This document shows, piece after piece, positions 24,490 to 33,034 of a stretch of 64,000 nt of DNA. Made by a program: the position numbers and the translations under genes. Under the pieces are notes generated by a model. It saw only the letters and a program-made list of their open reading frames with translations. It ran no database searches and was not told where the DNA came from. Every line of letters starts with the position of its first letter. The first letter of the stretch is position 1. The stretch is from Prado023 sp964418695. Lineage in GTDB: Bacteria > Actinomycetota > Actinomycetes > S36-B12 > CAIYMF01. The DNA lies in assembly GCA_964418695.1 (NCBI GenBank), contig CAYQMN010000013.1, forward strand, positions 1-64,000, given 5' to 3'.

Positions 24490-26904
24490 TCAGATCGTGC
24501 GCAGGCCCCGCAGGTCCACCGCGGAGCGCAGCGTGGGCAGGGTGAGGGCGTACGCGGCCAGGACGATCACGATCGCGCCGACGCCGACCGCGCCGATGAC
24601 GGTGGCGTCGAACGGGCGGGGTGCGCCGGGTCCCATGTCGACCAGCCATAGCTCGGAGTACATCCAGCCGGCCATGGTGGCCGCCGCCAAGGACAGGGCG
24701 ACCGCGGGGATCAGGGTGAGGGTGAGCTGGACGAGGCTGGCGCGACGCAGCGTGCGGGTCGGGGTGCCGGCCGCGGCAAGACCGGCGATCGAGCGGGCCC
24801 GCGTGCGCAGGTCGTCGGCGCCGGCGACGGCCAACGAGACGACGCCGATCAGGGCGATCGCGATCAGGTAGGCCAGGAGCAGCAGCGTGTACTGGCCCTG
24901 CTCCGCGGACATGCTCCGCTTCTGGTCCTCCAGGGTGCTCGGCACGATGCCGGTTGAGGCGGCCATCACCGACTTCACCGCCTCGATGGTGTCGGGGCTG
25001 CCGTCCGTGCCGACCAGCACCTGAGCCGGCCAGTCCGCGGGCAGGTCGCTGGGCGCGTTGCTGGCCGGGAGCAGGTAGTCGCCGAGGCCGAGGCTGCGCA
25101 GGGCGGCCGAGATCGGGTACAGGTCCGGGCCGGCAGGGTAGTCCGCGACGCTGTCGAAGTGGACCTCGTCCACGTCGATGGCCCGGTGGTCGATCCGGTC
25201 GATCAGCCGCAGGGGGGCGTCGGTGGGGTCGCTCCCGATGGGGTACGCGACCCCTGGCGCGCACTGGGGCAGCGGGTCGCGCAGCATCGCGCCAATGGCC
25301 GCGCAGTCGCCGATCGTGGCGTTGCCGGTCCAGTCGTCGTCCTCCTGGGAGGTCTGGATCGGCTCGCCGAGGAGGGTCGGGGCGACCGCGCGCACGCCGG
25401 GGATGGCCCGGAGCTGCTCGACGGTGTCGAGCCGGGACAGCCCGGAGACAGTCCCGACGGCGACGTGCTGGTGCTCCTGGTCCAGGAAGCCCGTCTGCGC
25501 CTGGTCGAGCACGGGCAGGAAGGCGGCGAGCACCCAGGTCACCACGAACGCGAGCACGGCGGTGCCGGTGACCAGGCGGCCGGCCGTGGTCGGGTCGGCC
25601 TGGACCCGACGGGCGCCCAGCTGGCCGGCCAGCGGCAGGCCGCCGATCCGCAGCAGGCCGCGGGCCGCCAGCGAGCCCACCAGCGGGGTGGCCAGCACCA
25701 GCCCGAGCAGGGTGAACCCCGCTCCGCCGAGCAGCAGGAAGTACACGAGCAGCTCGTCGGAGTTGACGAGCTGGGGGAAGAAGAGCATGACGAGCAGCAG
25801 CGCGACTCCGATGGCCAGCGGGATCAGCCGCCAGGGGGCGGGTGCCTTCGGAGCGGCTCTCCGGGAGACCCCCAACGGGCTGGCGACGACCCGGCGCTGG
25901 GACACGTAGCCGGCCGCCACACCGAGCAGGGGCAGTGCGACGGCGACGATGGCGACCAGCGCCGGCACGGGGGCGAGGTCGGCGGGGAAGATCCCAGGAC
26001 GCCAGGGCAGGAACCCCACCAGTGGCCGGACCGCGGCGAACAGGACGAGCCCGCCGAGCACGCCGAGGGCCCCGATGCCGCCGGCCTCCGCGGCCGAGAC
26101 CAGCCGCACCTCCCCGGGAGCTGCCCCGACCAGCCGCATCGCGGCCATCCGCTGGTCGCGCTGCGCCGAGCCCAGCCGGGTCGACGTGCCCACCAGGATC
26201 AGCACCGGCAGCACGAACAGCAGCACCCCGAGCGGGACCGCGAGGTCGGCTGTCTCCTGGCTGTCCGACTGCGCCTGCGCGACCCAGTCGGGCAGGCCGT
26301 ACCCGCTCGCGAACGGCTGGCGGTGGGTCGGGCCGGTCACCGCGATCCAGGCGAAGACCTCGTTCGGGCCGGCCAGGCCGGCCGGGCCGATGGTGGCCAC
26401 CACCTGGCCGGGGTAGCGGGCGGCGAACACCGGGTCGGAGGCGACCAGCCGGGCGAACTCCGGCGAGGCCGCGATCTGGCCGGGCGCTGGGAAGGCGGCC
26501 AGACCGGGCGGTGGCGGCGGGGTGCCCATCGGCACGGCGGTCGCGACCGTGACCGGGACGTCGTGATACCAGGAAGTCGCCTCCAGGCCGGTGGGGGAGC
26601 TGACAATCGCCAGCCCGTCGGTCGGGCGGACGTCGACCTGCATCGGCGTCCGGTCGTCGATGCGCTGCTGCTGGGCGTCCCGTGCCGTCACCGCTCCCAT
26701 CCCGAGCAGCAGCACCAGCATCGCCAGGGCGCTGCCGATCCCGGCCAGCAGCAGCCGCCGGCGGCCGTCCCGTGTCGCCACCGACATCCGCCAGCCCAGC
26801 AGCACCAGGCGAGTCCTGCCCATCCGGGGACCGGTCGCCTCGGCGACGGGCAGACCCCCGCGCTGCCCGTCGTTCGGGTCCGTCCGCAGGGCCGGAGTCC
26901 TCAT
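24490..26904 (-). CDS. FtsX-like ABC transporter permease
   Basis: 804 residues with about ten membrane helices and a large extracytoplasmic region between helices 1 and 2, in two FtsX domains (QRDQRMAAMRLVGAAPGEVR and DDLRTRARSIAGLAAAGTPT cytoplasmic elements). This is the MacB/LolC-type layout used for exporting peptides, lipids or drugs. Its start overlaps the stop of the ATPase gene as ATGA. Confidence 0.88.
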   Translation of the reverse strand: MRTPALRTDPNDGQRGGLPVAEATGPRMGRTRLVLLGWRMSVATRDGRRRLLLAGIGSALAMLVLLLGMGAVTARDAQQQRIDDRTPMQVDVRPTDGLAIVSSPTGLEATSWYHDVPVTVATAVPMGTPPPPPGLAAFPAPGQIAASPEFARLVASDPVFAARYPGQVVATIGPAGLAGPNEVFAWIAVTGPTHRQPFASGYGLPDWVAQAQSDSQETADLAVPLGVLLFVLPVLILVGTSTRLGSAQRDQRMAAMRLVGAAPGEVRLVSAAEAGGIGALGVLGGLVLFAAVRPLVGFLPWRPGIFPADLAPVPALVAIVAVALPLLGVAAGYVSQRRVVASPLGVSRRAAPKAPAPWRLIPLAIGVALLLVMLFFPQLVNSDELLVYFLLLGGAGFTLLGLVLATPLVGSLAARGLLRIGGLPLAGQLGARRVQADPTTAGRLVTGTAVLAFVVTWVLAAFLPVLDQAQTGFLDQEHQHVAVGTVSGLSRLDTVEQLRAIPGVRAVAPTLLGEPIQTSQEDDDWTGNATIGDCAAIGAMLRDPLPQCAPGVAYPIGSDPTDAPLRLIDRIDHRAIDVDEVHFDSVADYPAGPDLYPISAALRSLGLGDYLLPASNAPSDLPADWPAQVLVGTDGSPDTIEAVKSVMAASTGIVPSTLEDQKRSMSAEQGQYTLLLLAYLIAIALIGVVSLAVAGADDLRTRARSIAGLAAAGTPTRTLRRASLVQLTLTLIPAVALSLAAATMAGWMYSELWLVDMGPGAPRPFDATVIGAVGVGAIVIVLAAYALTLPTLRSAVDLRGLRTI

Positions 26905-27698
26905 GCGAGCACCGCCTCGGTGGTCCGTCCGTCGCGCACCTCGACCTCCCGGTCGGAATAGGCCGCGATCCGGTGGTCATGGGTGACCAGCACCACCGCG
27001 GCCCCGAGCTGCCGCGCGGTCGAGGTGAGCAGGTCCATCACGACCTCGCCGTTGAACGAGTCCAGGGACCCGGTCGGCTCGTCGGCGAACACCACCCGCG
27101 GGCCGCTGACCAGTGCCCGGGCCACCGCGACCCGCTGCTGCTGGCCGCCGGACAGCTCGCCCGGCCGCCGCCCGGCCAGCTCGGCCACGTCCACCCGATG
27201 CAGCCAATCGCCGGCTAGGTCCCGGGCCTCGCCCGCCGGCAGCCCGGCCAGTCGCAGCGGCAGCGCCACGTTCTCCGCGGCGGTCAGCTCGGGCACCAGC
27301 TGGCCGAACTGGAAGACGAACCCGAAGTCGTCGCGGCGGATCCGCGACCGGGTCGCGTCGCTGGCCTGGTCCAGTCGTCGGCCGCGGTAGATCACCGACC
27401 CGGAGTCCGGGCGCAGGATGCCGGCCAGGCAGTGCAGCAGTGTCGACTTGCCCGACCCGGACGGGCCGAGGATGGCCACCACCTCGCCGGGCCAGATCGT
27501 CACCGACGCGTCCACCAGCGCCGGCGTCGGCCCGAACGACACCGACAGCGACTCCGCCGCCAGCAGCACGTCGCTCGCGGCCCGCCCCGCCGCGCCCTGG
27601 CTCTCGACCACGTCTGTCCCCGTCACGCCTACCACTCCCTCGGTCGTCGTCTCTGCGCCGTTCTCGGTCTCGCTGCCTCGGTTGGTTGCATCGCTCAT
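26901..27698 (-). CDS. ABC transporter ATPase (LolD/MacB type)
   Basis: 265 residues. After a 40-residue variable start it has Walker A GPSGSGKSTLLHCLAGI, a Q-loop with FQFGQLVPELTA, signature ELSGGQQQRVAVARALV, Walker B VVFADEPTGSLD and the H-loop VTHDHRIAA, all intact. It powers the permease encoded next. Both ends overlap neighbouring genes (ATGA with padR before it and with the permease after it), so the three genes form one coupled operon. Confidence 0.93.
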   Translation of the reverse strand: MSDATNRGSETENGAETTTEGVVGVTGTDVVESQGAAGRAASDVLLAAESLSVSFGPTPALVDASVTIWPGEVVAILGPSGSGKSTLLHCLAGILRPDSGSVIYRGRRLDQASDATRSRIRRDDFGFVFQFGQLVPELTAAENVALPLRLAGLPAGEARDLAGDWLHRVDVAELAGRRPGELSGGQQQRVAVARALVSGPRVVFADEPTGSLDSFNGEVVMDLLTSTARQLGAAVVLVTHDHRIAAYSDREVEVRDGRTTEAVLA

Positions 27699-28222
27699 CG
27701 GGTCAGCTCCGCCGCCAGCCGGCCCAGCCGGGCCGTCGTCGCGTCCAGCCAGCGCAGATCGGCGTCGAGGTGGAACAGGACGAAGTCCGCGGCGATGGCG
27801 GCCTCGGTGCTGGGCGCCTCGCGGCGGCGGATCGTCCACTGCCGCATCAGCGCCCGATGCGCGGCGCGCTGCACGTCCAGCACGTGGGCCGCGGCCCGCC
27901 CCGACATCAGCGCGACCAGCACCTTCGCGAAGACCACCGACTGCAGGTACGGGGCATCCGGCTCGGCCTCGCCCAGCCAGCCGTCGACCCGGGAGTGCCC
28001 CTGGTCGGTCGCCGCGTACACGGTCCGCTCCGGGCCGGCGTCCTGACCGACGGCCGCGGGGACGATGAGCGCGTCGCGCTCCAGCCGGCCCAGCGTCGAG
28101 TAGAGCTGGCCCACCCGTAGCGGCCGCTCGCCGCCGAAGTGCGCGTCGTACACCTTCTTCACCTCGTAGCCGTGCCGCGGACGGGCGTCCACCAGACCCA
28201 GCAGCGTCATCGGAACCGACAT
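27695..28222 (-). CDS. PadR-family regulator of the ABC exporter
   Basis: 175 residues. The winged helix (MTLLGLVDARPRHGYEVKKV, VGQLYSTLGRLERDALIV) and the C-terminal Vir_act_alpha_C-like helices are those of PadR. It is the first gene of the exporter operon and probably an autorepressor released by the exported compound. The promoter TAGTAT sits 7 bases before the ATG, so the message is leaderless, and a palindrome overlaps that promoter. Confidence 0.88.
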   Translation of the reverse strand: MSVPMTLLGLVDARPRHGYEVKKVYDAHFGGERPLRVGQLYSTLGRLERDALIVPAAVGQDAGPERTVYAATDQGHSRVDGWLGEAEPDAPYLQSVVFAKVLVALMSGRAAAHVLDVQRAAHRALMRQWTIRRREAPSTEAAIAADFVLFHLDADLRWLDATTARLGRLAAELTR

Positions 28223-28228
28223 GCGAGG

Positions 28229-28255
28229 GATACTAGTACCTCAGAGACTAGTGTC
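28229..28255. promoter_or_regulatory. Inverted repeat over the padR promoter, candidate operator
   Basis: GATACTAGT (28229-28237) and ACTAGTGTC (28247-28255) form a 9-bp inverted repeat with one mismatch and a 9-base spacer. The left arm covers the padR -10 box (TAGTAT on the minus strand). A dimeric regulator bound here would block the leaderless promoter directly. Confidence 0.5.
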
Positions 28256-28460
28256 CGATCACCCAGCTCGACAGGGCGTGTCGACCTGGCGTGTTGACCT
28301 CGGTCGAGCGTTGTCGACGGGCCCCTGCGGCGCTTCGACCCCAGCCTTCGACCCCAGCCTTCGACCCCAGTCTTCGACCGCCCGGTGGACCCCCGCATGT
28401 AACGATCTGCGGGCGTCGGACATGTGCGGGGTGACCGGACGGCCGTCGGAGGGGGATCTC

Positions 28461-29201
28461 GTGTCGGACAGCCAGGGCGGCGCCGCACCTGCGGACCGGC
28501 TGGCGCAGGCGTGGCGCGAGCACTCCGCGGCCGTACTGGCCTACGCGGCCCGGCGCACGTCCAGCGCCGAGGACGCCGCCGACGTGCTCGCCGAGACCTA
28601 CCTGATCGCCTGGCGCCGGATCGAGTCGATGCCCCACGAGCCGGACGCGCGCCCCTGGCTGTTCACCGTGGCCCGCAACGTGCTGGCCAACCACTACCGC
28701 GCCACGTCGAGGCGCACGGCGCTCACCGAGTCGCTGGTCGCCGAGGCGGCGCGCACGGTCGCCGCGCACCACGAGGCCTCCGGCGACGGCCTGGCGGCCT
28801 CGGAGCTCGGGCGCGCCCTGGCGCTGCTTCCCGAGCCCGACCGCGAGGTGCTGCTGCTCGCCGGCTGGGACGGCCTGACCCCGGCCCAGATCGCGACCGT
28901 CGTGGGCTGCTCGCCGCCGGCCGCCCGGGTCCGGCTGCACCGGGCTCGCCGCCGGCTGCGGACCCTGCTGGACGCCGCCGAGCCCCCACCCGAACGAGCC
29001 GCATCGCCTGGTCGGCGCTGGCCGACGCCGCCGGGGAGCCCGTTCGAACCCGATGAGCCCCCACCCGAACGCGCTGCATCGCCTGGTAGCCGCTGGCCGA
29101 CGCCGCCGGTGAGCCTGTTCGAATCCGCTGAGCCCTCACCCGAACGCGCACCTTCGCCGTTCGCCGCCCGCCCCACCCGATCCCTGGAGGTGCCCCGATG
29201 A
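28461..29201 (+). CDS. ECF-type RNA polymerase sigma factor with repeat tail
   Basis: 246 residues. Region 2 (ARRTSSAEDAADVLAETYLI, PWLFTVARNVLANHYR) and region 4 (LPEPDREVLLLAGWDGLTPA, CSPPAARVRLHRARRRL) are complete by about residue 172. The remaining 75 residues are a Pro-rich tail made of a 25-residue unit (EPPPERAASPG, then a WPTPP core) present about 2.4 times. GGAGGGGG lies 5 bases before the GTG. The stop overlaps the next start (ATGA), which pairs this factor with the membrane protein downstream. Confidence 0.85.
   Translation: MSDSQGGAAPADRLAQAWREHSAAVLAYAARRTSSAEDAADVLAETYLIAWRRIESMPHEPDARPWLFTVARNVLANHYRATSRRTALTESLVAEAARTVAAHHEASGDGLAASELGRALALLPEPDREVLLLAGWDGLTPAQIATVVGCSPPAARVRLHRARRRLRTLLDAAEPPPERAASPGRRWPTPPGSPFEPDEPPPERAASPGSRWPTPPVSLFESAEPSPERAPSPFAARPTRSLEVPR
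28980..29165. repeat. 75-bp tandem repeat in the sigma factor tail
   Basis: The unit beginning GAGCCCCCACCCGAACG at 28980 recurs at 29055 and, shortened with a few changes, at 29130. The period of 75 bases (25 codons) keeps the frame and extends the sigma factor C-terminus up to the overlap with the next gene. Confidence 0.85.
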
Positions 29202-30268
29202 GCCCCTCGCGCGACGAGCTGAGCCGCCTGCTGGCCGCCCAGGACCCGGTCGACGGCCCGGCCCTGGCGGCCGACTGGGACACCCACCCCGCCTCCGCCG
29301 CCCTCCTCGACGCGATCCTCGCCGAGCCCGCCCTCGCCGAGCCCGCCCTCGAGCTCGCCGTCGCCGAGCCCACCGTCGCCGGGCCCGCCCTCGCCTCCTT
29401 GCCTGAGCCCGCTCGTTCCCGGTTGTCAGTCCAGGGGCCATCGGATGGCCCCGGGACTGACGACTCGGGTGGTGGGTCGGTGACGTCGGCCCGGGGCCGC
29501 CGCGGGCGCTGGGGTCGTCCGGCACTTCTCGCGGCTGCCGCCGCGGTCGTGGTGCTGGCGCTCTCGGTCGGCGGCCTGCCCGGCAGCACGCCCCGGGTGT
29601 CCGCGGTCCGTCAGCTCGACGACGGCCGGATCGTCGTCGACTGGAAGAGCACGCCCCTGCACGGCCGGGCGCTGATCGAGGACCTGCGCGACTACGGCCT
29701 GGACGTGCAGATCGCCGGGGAGTTCAACGCCTCGCCCTCGATGGTCGGGCACGTCGTGGCCTGGCCCGACTTCACCGACGAGTCGGACCCCACGCGCCAG
29801 GCCCCCGGATTCGCCTACGGCGGGCCGGACGGCACTCCCGGAGGGTTCGTCTGGATCATCGACCCCGCGGTCTTCGACACCACCATCAAGGCCGACCTGT
29901 ACGTCGAGACTCCGCCGGGCGAGGACTACAACCTGTCCTCGTCCGTCTTCGTCCCCGGCGAGCCGCTGGCGGACGCCGCCTGCTCGCTCACCGAGCCCCT
30001 CGATCCGGCCCGGGCCGCCGACCTCGCCCGCTCCCTAGGGATGCAGGTCACCTGGACCGTCGAGAGCCCCCAGCTCGCTGATGGTCGCGACTGGGTCTTC
30101 TGGCACAGCGACGAGATGCCTGCGGGGTCCGTGGTCGGCGACCAGCAGCTCAACGCGCACAGCGTGGACTTCACCGTCCGGCCACCGGGCAACTGGTCGG
30201 CCGCGGTGACCGACCAGGACCGCCGCTACGTGAGCGACCTGAAGGCCGACTGCCTGGAACGCCCGTGA
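29198..30268 (+). CDS. Membrane-anchored partner of the ECF sigma factor, putative anti-sigma
   Basis: 356 residues. The cytosolic N-terminus (SRDELSRLLAAQDPVDGPAL) is followed by an Ala/Glu/Pro repeat linker, one membrane helix near residues 110-128 (LLAAAAAVVVLALSVGGL) and a roughly 225-residue extracytoplasmic domain with two Cys. Coupling by ATGA to a sigma gene and this topology fit a transmembrane anti-sigma factor, though no classic zinc-anti-sigma motif is visible. A 37-bp palindromic repeat lies inside the linker coding sequence. Confidence 0.6.
   Translation: MSPSRDELSRLLAAQDPVDGPALAADWDTHPASAALLDAILAEPALAEPALELAVAEPTVAGPALASLPEPARSRLSVQGPSDGPGTDDSGGGSVTSARGRRGRWGRPALLAAAAAVVVLALSVGGLPGSTPRVSAVRQLDDGRIVVDWKSTPLHGRALIEDLRDYGLDVQIAGEFNASPSMVGHVVAWPDFTDESDPTRQAPGFAYGGPDGTPGGFVWIIDPAVFDTTIKADLYVETPPGEDYNLSSSVFVPGEPLADAACSLTEPLDPARAADLARSLGMQVTWTVESPQLADGRDWVFWHSDEMPAGSVVGDQQLNAHSVDFTVRPPGNWSAAVTDQDRRYVSDLKADCLERP
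29425..29461. repeat. 37-bp near-perfect palindrome, copy 1 (inside coding sequence)
   Basis: Outer arms GTCAGTCC and GGACTGAC and inner arms GGGGCCATC and GATGGCCCC make an almost complete palindrome. A related copy lies at 58489-58525. On the minus strand the identity continues into an ACAACC flank shared by both copies. Here the element is translated as part of the linker of the putative anti-sigma protein. Confidence 0.75.
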
Positions 30269-30357
30269 CTCGACGCTCGGTCCGGCACGCGGCGTGGGCC
30301 CCTCGCCTGGGTGCCTCGCGCCCCACCGCGCCCCGCGCAGGCTGGGCGCCCCCGGGA

Positions 30358-31506
30358 TCAGTGGACCCGGGCGGCGCCCTGCGAGATGCCGGAGAGCATC
30401 CGGGTGACCAGCGGTCCGAGGGTCTTCAGGTTGGTGCCGCCCTCCTGGACGATCACCGTCGGCAGGTTCAGCTCGCCGATGAGCACGCCGGTCGCGCCCA
30501 GGCCGTCGGGCGTGACCCGCAGCGGCCCGCCGGGCTCGTCGACGGAGGCGTTGACGCCCAGTGAGACCACCAGGACATCGGGCCGGTAGGCGCGCACGCG
30601 CCCCACCAGGGTGCCGATGGCGTCCAGCCACCGGTCGTCGCCGGCCCGCGCCGGGATTGGCAGGTTGAGGTTGGTCCCCTCGCCGCCGTGCAGGCCGCTC
30701 TCGTCGGCGTAGCCGAGGAAATGCGGGAACCGGCCGGCCGCGGGGTCCACGTGCGCGGAGGCGAACAGCACGTCGGCCCGCGAGTAGAAGATCGACTGGG
30801 TGCCGTTGCCGTGGAAGGCGTCGACGTCCACCACCGCGACTCGTCGGGCCCCCCGGACGCGCAGGTGCTCGGCGGCGACCGCCGCGTTGTTCAGGTAGCA
30901 GGACCCGCCGAACGCCTCGCGGGCCGCGTGGTGGCCGGGCGGGCGGCACAGCGCATACGCCATGGGGGAGCGGCTCTGGCTGGTGGCAGCGTTCTCCGCG
31001 CCCTGCCAGGCCGCGTCGGCCACGAGGTCCGCGGCGGTCACTGCCGCTCCGGCGGCGGCCTCCGCGGCGTCCCACGTGCCGGGGCCGATCAGCGTGGTGG
31101 TGTCGTAGCAGAACTGGCCGGCCCGGGCGTGCGCCGCGGCGGCCCGGCGGATCGGCAGCCCGTTGAGCATCCCGGGGATCGGGAACACCGAGGGGACGAC
31201 CCGGTCCTGCCCACCCTCGGTCGGGAACCCGCCGACCACCCAGGCGTCGTGGATCGTGCGCAGGTGCGCGATCAGCTCCACCGAGTGCACCGCGAGCAGC
31301 GAGGCCTGCTCCGGGTCGCGCGCGGTCACCTCACGATGACCGGCCTTGCTCAGCACCTCGCGCAGCACATTGACCCGGTCGACGACCTCCGGGCTGGGCA
31401 CCCGCACGCCCCAGCGGATCTCGGCCAGTGGCAGGTGCCGGCGCGTCCGCGGGTGCCACACGAACGGAATCGGCTCCCCCTGCGGCACGTCGGTCACGGG
31501 GGTCAT
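30358..31506 (-). CDS. HDAC-fold protein lacking two zinc ligands
   Basis: 382 residues of the histone deacetylase/acetylpolyamine amidohydrolase fold: YALCRPPGHHAAREAFGGSC with the His192/His193 dyad intact, then VVDVDAFHGNGTQSIFYS and DVLVVSLGVNASVDEPGG. In active members the zinc is held by D-x-H and a later Asp. Here Asp229 is kept, but the ligand His is Phe231 and the second Asp is Asn319. Catalysis by the normal mechanism is therefore doubtful. The ATG at 31506 was chosen; an earlier ATG at 31569 would overlap the divergent lyase gene. Role unknown. Confidence 0.85.
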   Translation of the reverse strand: MTPVTDVPQGEPIPFVWHPRTRRHLPLAEIRWGVRVPSPEVVDRVNVLREVLSKAGHREVTARDPEQASLLAVHSVELIAHLRTIHDAWVVGGFPTEGGQDRVVPSVFPIPGMLNGLPIRRAAAAHARAGQFCYDTTTLIGPGTWDAAEAAAGAAVTAADLVADAAWQGAENAATSQSRSPMAYALCRPPGHHAAREAFGGSCYLNNAAVAAEHLRVRGARRVAVVDVDAFHGNGTQSIFYSRADVLFASAHVDPAAGRFPHFLGYADESGLHGGEGTNLNLPIPARAGDDRWLDAIGTLVGRVRAYRPDVLVVSLGVNASVDEPGGPLRVTPDGLGATGVLIGELNLPTVIVQEGGTNLKTLGPLVTRMLSGISQGAARVH

Positions 31507-31567
31507 CCTGCCAACGCTGGCCGCCACGACGGACGCAGGGGCACGGACATGGGCCACGATGAGGCCC

Positions 31568-32743
31568 ATGTCACTCGAACCCTTCGAAGCGCTGACCGTC
31601 GCCCAGCTGCGGGGGCGGGCGGCGATGAAGTGGCAGGCCTACCCGCCGGACGTGCTGCCGCTGTGGGTGGCCGAGATGGACGTGCTGCCGGTGCCCGAGG
31701 TGGTCGAGGCGGTCACCGCGGCGGTGCGCGCCGGCGACACCGGCTACCCGCGCCGCGACACCGAGTACCCCGACGCGTTCGCCGGATTCGCCGCCGCACG
31801 CTGGGGGTGGGCGCCCGAGGCCGCGGACACGGTCGTGTGCGCCGACGTGATGACCGGCATCCGCGGGCTGCTGCTGACCGCGACCGATCCCGGCGGCCGG
31901 GTGGTGATCCCGAGCCCGGTGTACCCGCCGTTCACTGGGATGACCCGCGAGATCGGCCGCCAGCCGGTTCCCGTGCCGCTGCTGGAGTCCGGGCGCTTGG
32001 ACCTGCCCGCGATCGGCGTGGCGCTGGCTGCGGGTGCGGGTGCGGGAGCGGGCGCGGGCGCCCGCGAGCGGCAGGCGGTGCTCCTGTGCAGTCCGCACAA
32101 CCCGACCGGCGTCGTGCACACCGCCGACGAGCTGCGCGAGCTCGACCGGCTGGCCCGCGCGACCGGCGCCACCGTGATCGCCGACGAGGTCCACGCCCCT
32201 CTGGTCACGGGGCCGACGCCGTTCACGCCCTGGTTGACCGTCGCGCAGGGCGGATTCAGCGTGACGTCGGCGGCGAAGGCGTTCAACCTGGCCGGATTCA
32301 AGGCGGCGCTCGTGATCGCCCACCCAGAGCGGCGGGCAGCGCTGGAGTCGCTGCCGATGTCCGTGCGCTACGGGGCCAGCCACCTGGGCGTGATCGCGCA
32401 CTCCGCGGCGCTGCGCTCGGACTCCGCGTGGCTGGACGCCGTGGTCGCGAACATCCGCGGCAATGCCGCGCTCCTGGCCGACCTCCTGGCCGAGCGTGCG
32501 CCCGGTGTTGGCTACCGGGTGCCGGAGGCGACGTACCTGGCCTGGCTGGACGTGCGCGGCCTCGGCCTGGGCGCCCAGCCGTACGACACGCTGCTGGAGC
32601 AGGGCCGATTGGCCCTCACTGACGGCTCCACGTTCGGCCCCGGCGGCGCAGGTCACGTGCGCCTGAACTTCGCGTGCTCCCGAGAGGTCCTCAGCGAAGC
32701 GGTCCTCCGGCTCGCCAGCGCCCCGCAGAACCCCCGCTCCTGA
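31568..32743 (+). CDS. MalY/PatB-type C-S lyase (aminotransferase fold)
   Basis: 391 residues of a PLP fold-type I enzyme: LPLWVAEMDVLPVPEVVEAV (typical MalY/PatB start), LLCSPHNPTGVVHTADELRE, VIADEVHAPLV and the PLP lysine in SVTSAAKAFNLAGFKAALVI. This group cleaves cystathionine or Cys conjugates, or acts as an aminotransferase. A Gly/Ala run at about residues 158-166 (GAGAGAGAGA) is a lineage insertion. GAGG precedes the ATG. It is divergent from the HDAC-like gene. Confidence 0.88.
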   Translation: MSLEPFEALTVAQLRGRAAMKWQAYPPDVLPLWVAEMDVLPVPEVVEAVTAAVRAGDTGYPRRDTEYPDAFAGFAAARWGWAPEAADTVVCADVMTGIRGLLLTATDPGGRVVIPSPVYPPFTGMTREIGRQPVPVPLLESGRLDLPAIGVALAAGAGAGAGAGARERQAVLLCSPHNPTGVVHTADELRELDRLARATGATVIADEVHAPLVTGPTPFTPWLTVAQGGFSVTSAAKAFNLAGFKAALVIAHPERRAALESLPMSVRYGASHLGVIAHSAALRSDSAWLDAVVANIRGNAALLADLLAERAPGVGYRVPEATYLAWLDVRGLGLGAQPYDTLLEQGRLALTDGSTFGPGGAGHVRLNFACSREVLSEAVLRLASAPQNPRS

Positions 32744-32840
32744 GCCCACATGCGCGCCCCGAGCGCCCCCACCTCCGCGCAACCCCGCGCGCAGCCGTTC
32801 GCCCTCCGCGCGCGTGCGCCCTCCGCGCGTCCGCGCCCCG

Positions 32841-32913
32841 GAACTCTGTGGTCGAATCCCGACATCCGTGTCGGAAATCGGCCAGCGTCTGTCGCTTTTC
32901 GACCACAGAGTTC
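32841..32913. repeat. Structured palindromic element, 16-bp perfect arms
   Basis: GAACTCTGTGGTCGAA (32841-32856) is perfectly complementary to 32898-32913. The 41-base interior holds a second stem, CCGACA (32859-32864) with TGTCGG (32869-32874). There is no T-run and no coding signal in the surrounding 290-base gap (32744-33034). It has the look of a dispersed REP/MITE-like element; no second copy was seen in this window. It may also terminate transcription of the lyase gene. Confidence 0.7.
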
Positions 32914-33034
32914 GCGGAGCGTCCCGCACCCCGGGCCGCACCGAGGCCGGCGCGCCCTTCACCATGTGCTTCCCGCCCCCGCGGCCCCTTGGCCGGGGTC
33001 TCGCGTGGGCGACCGAGCTGTGGACCCGCTCGGC

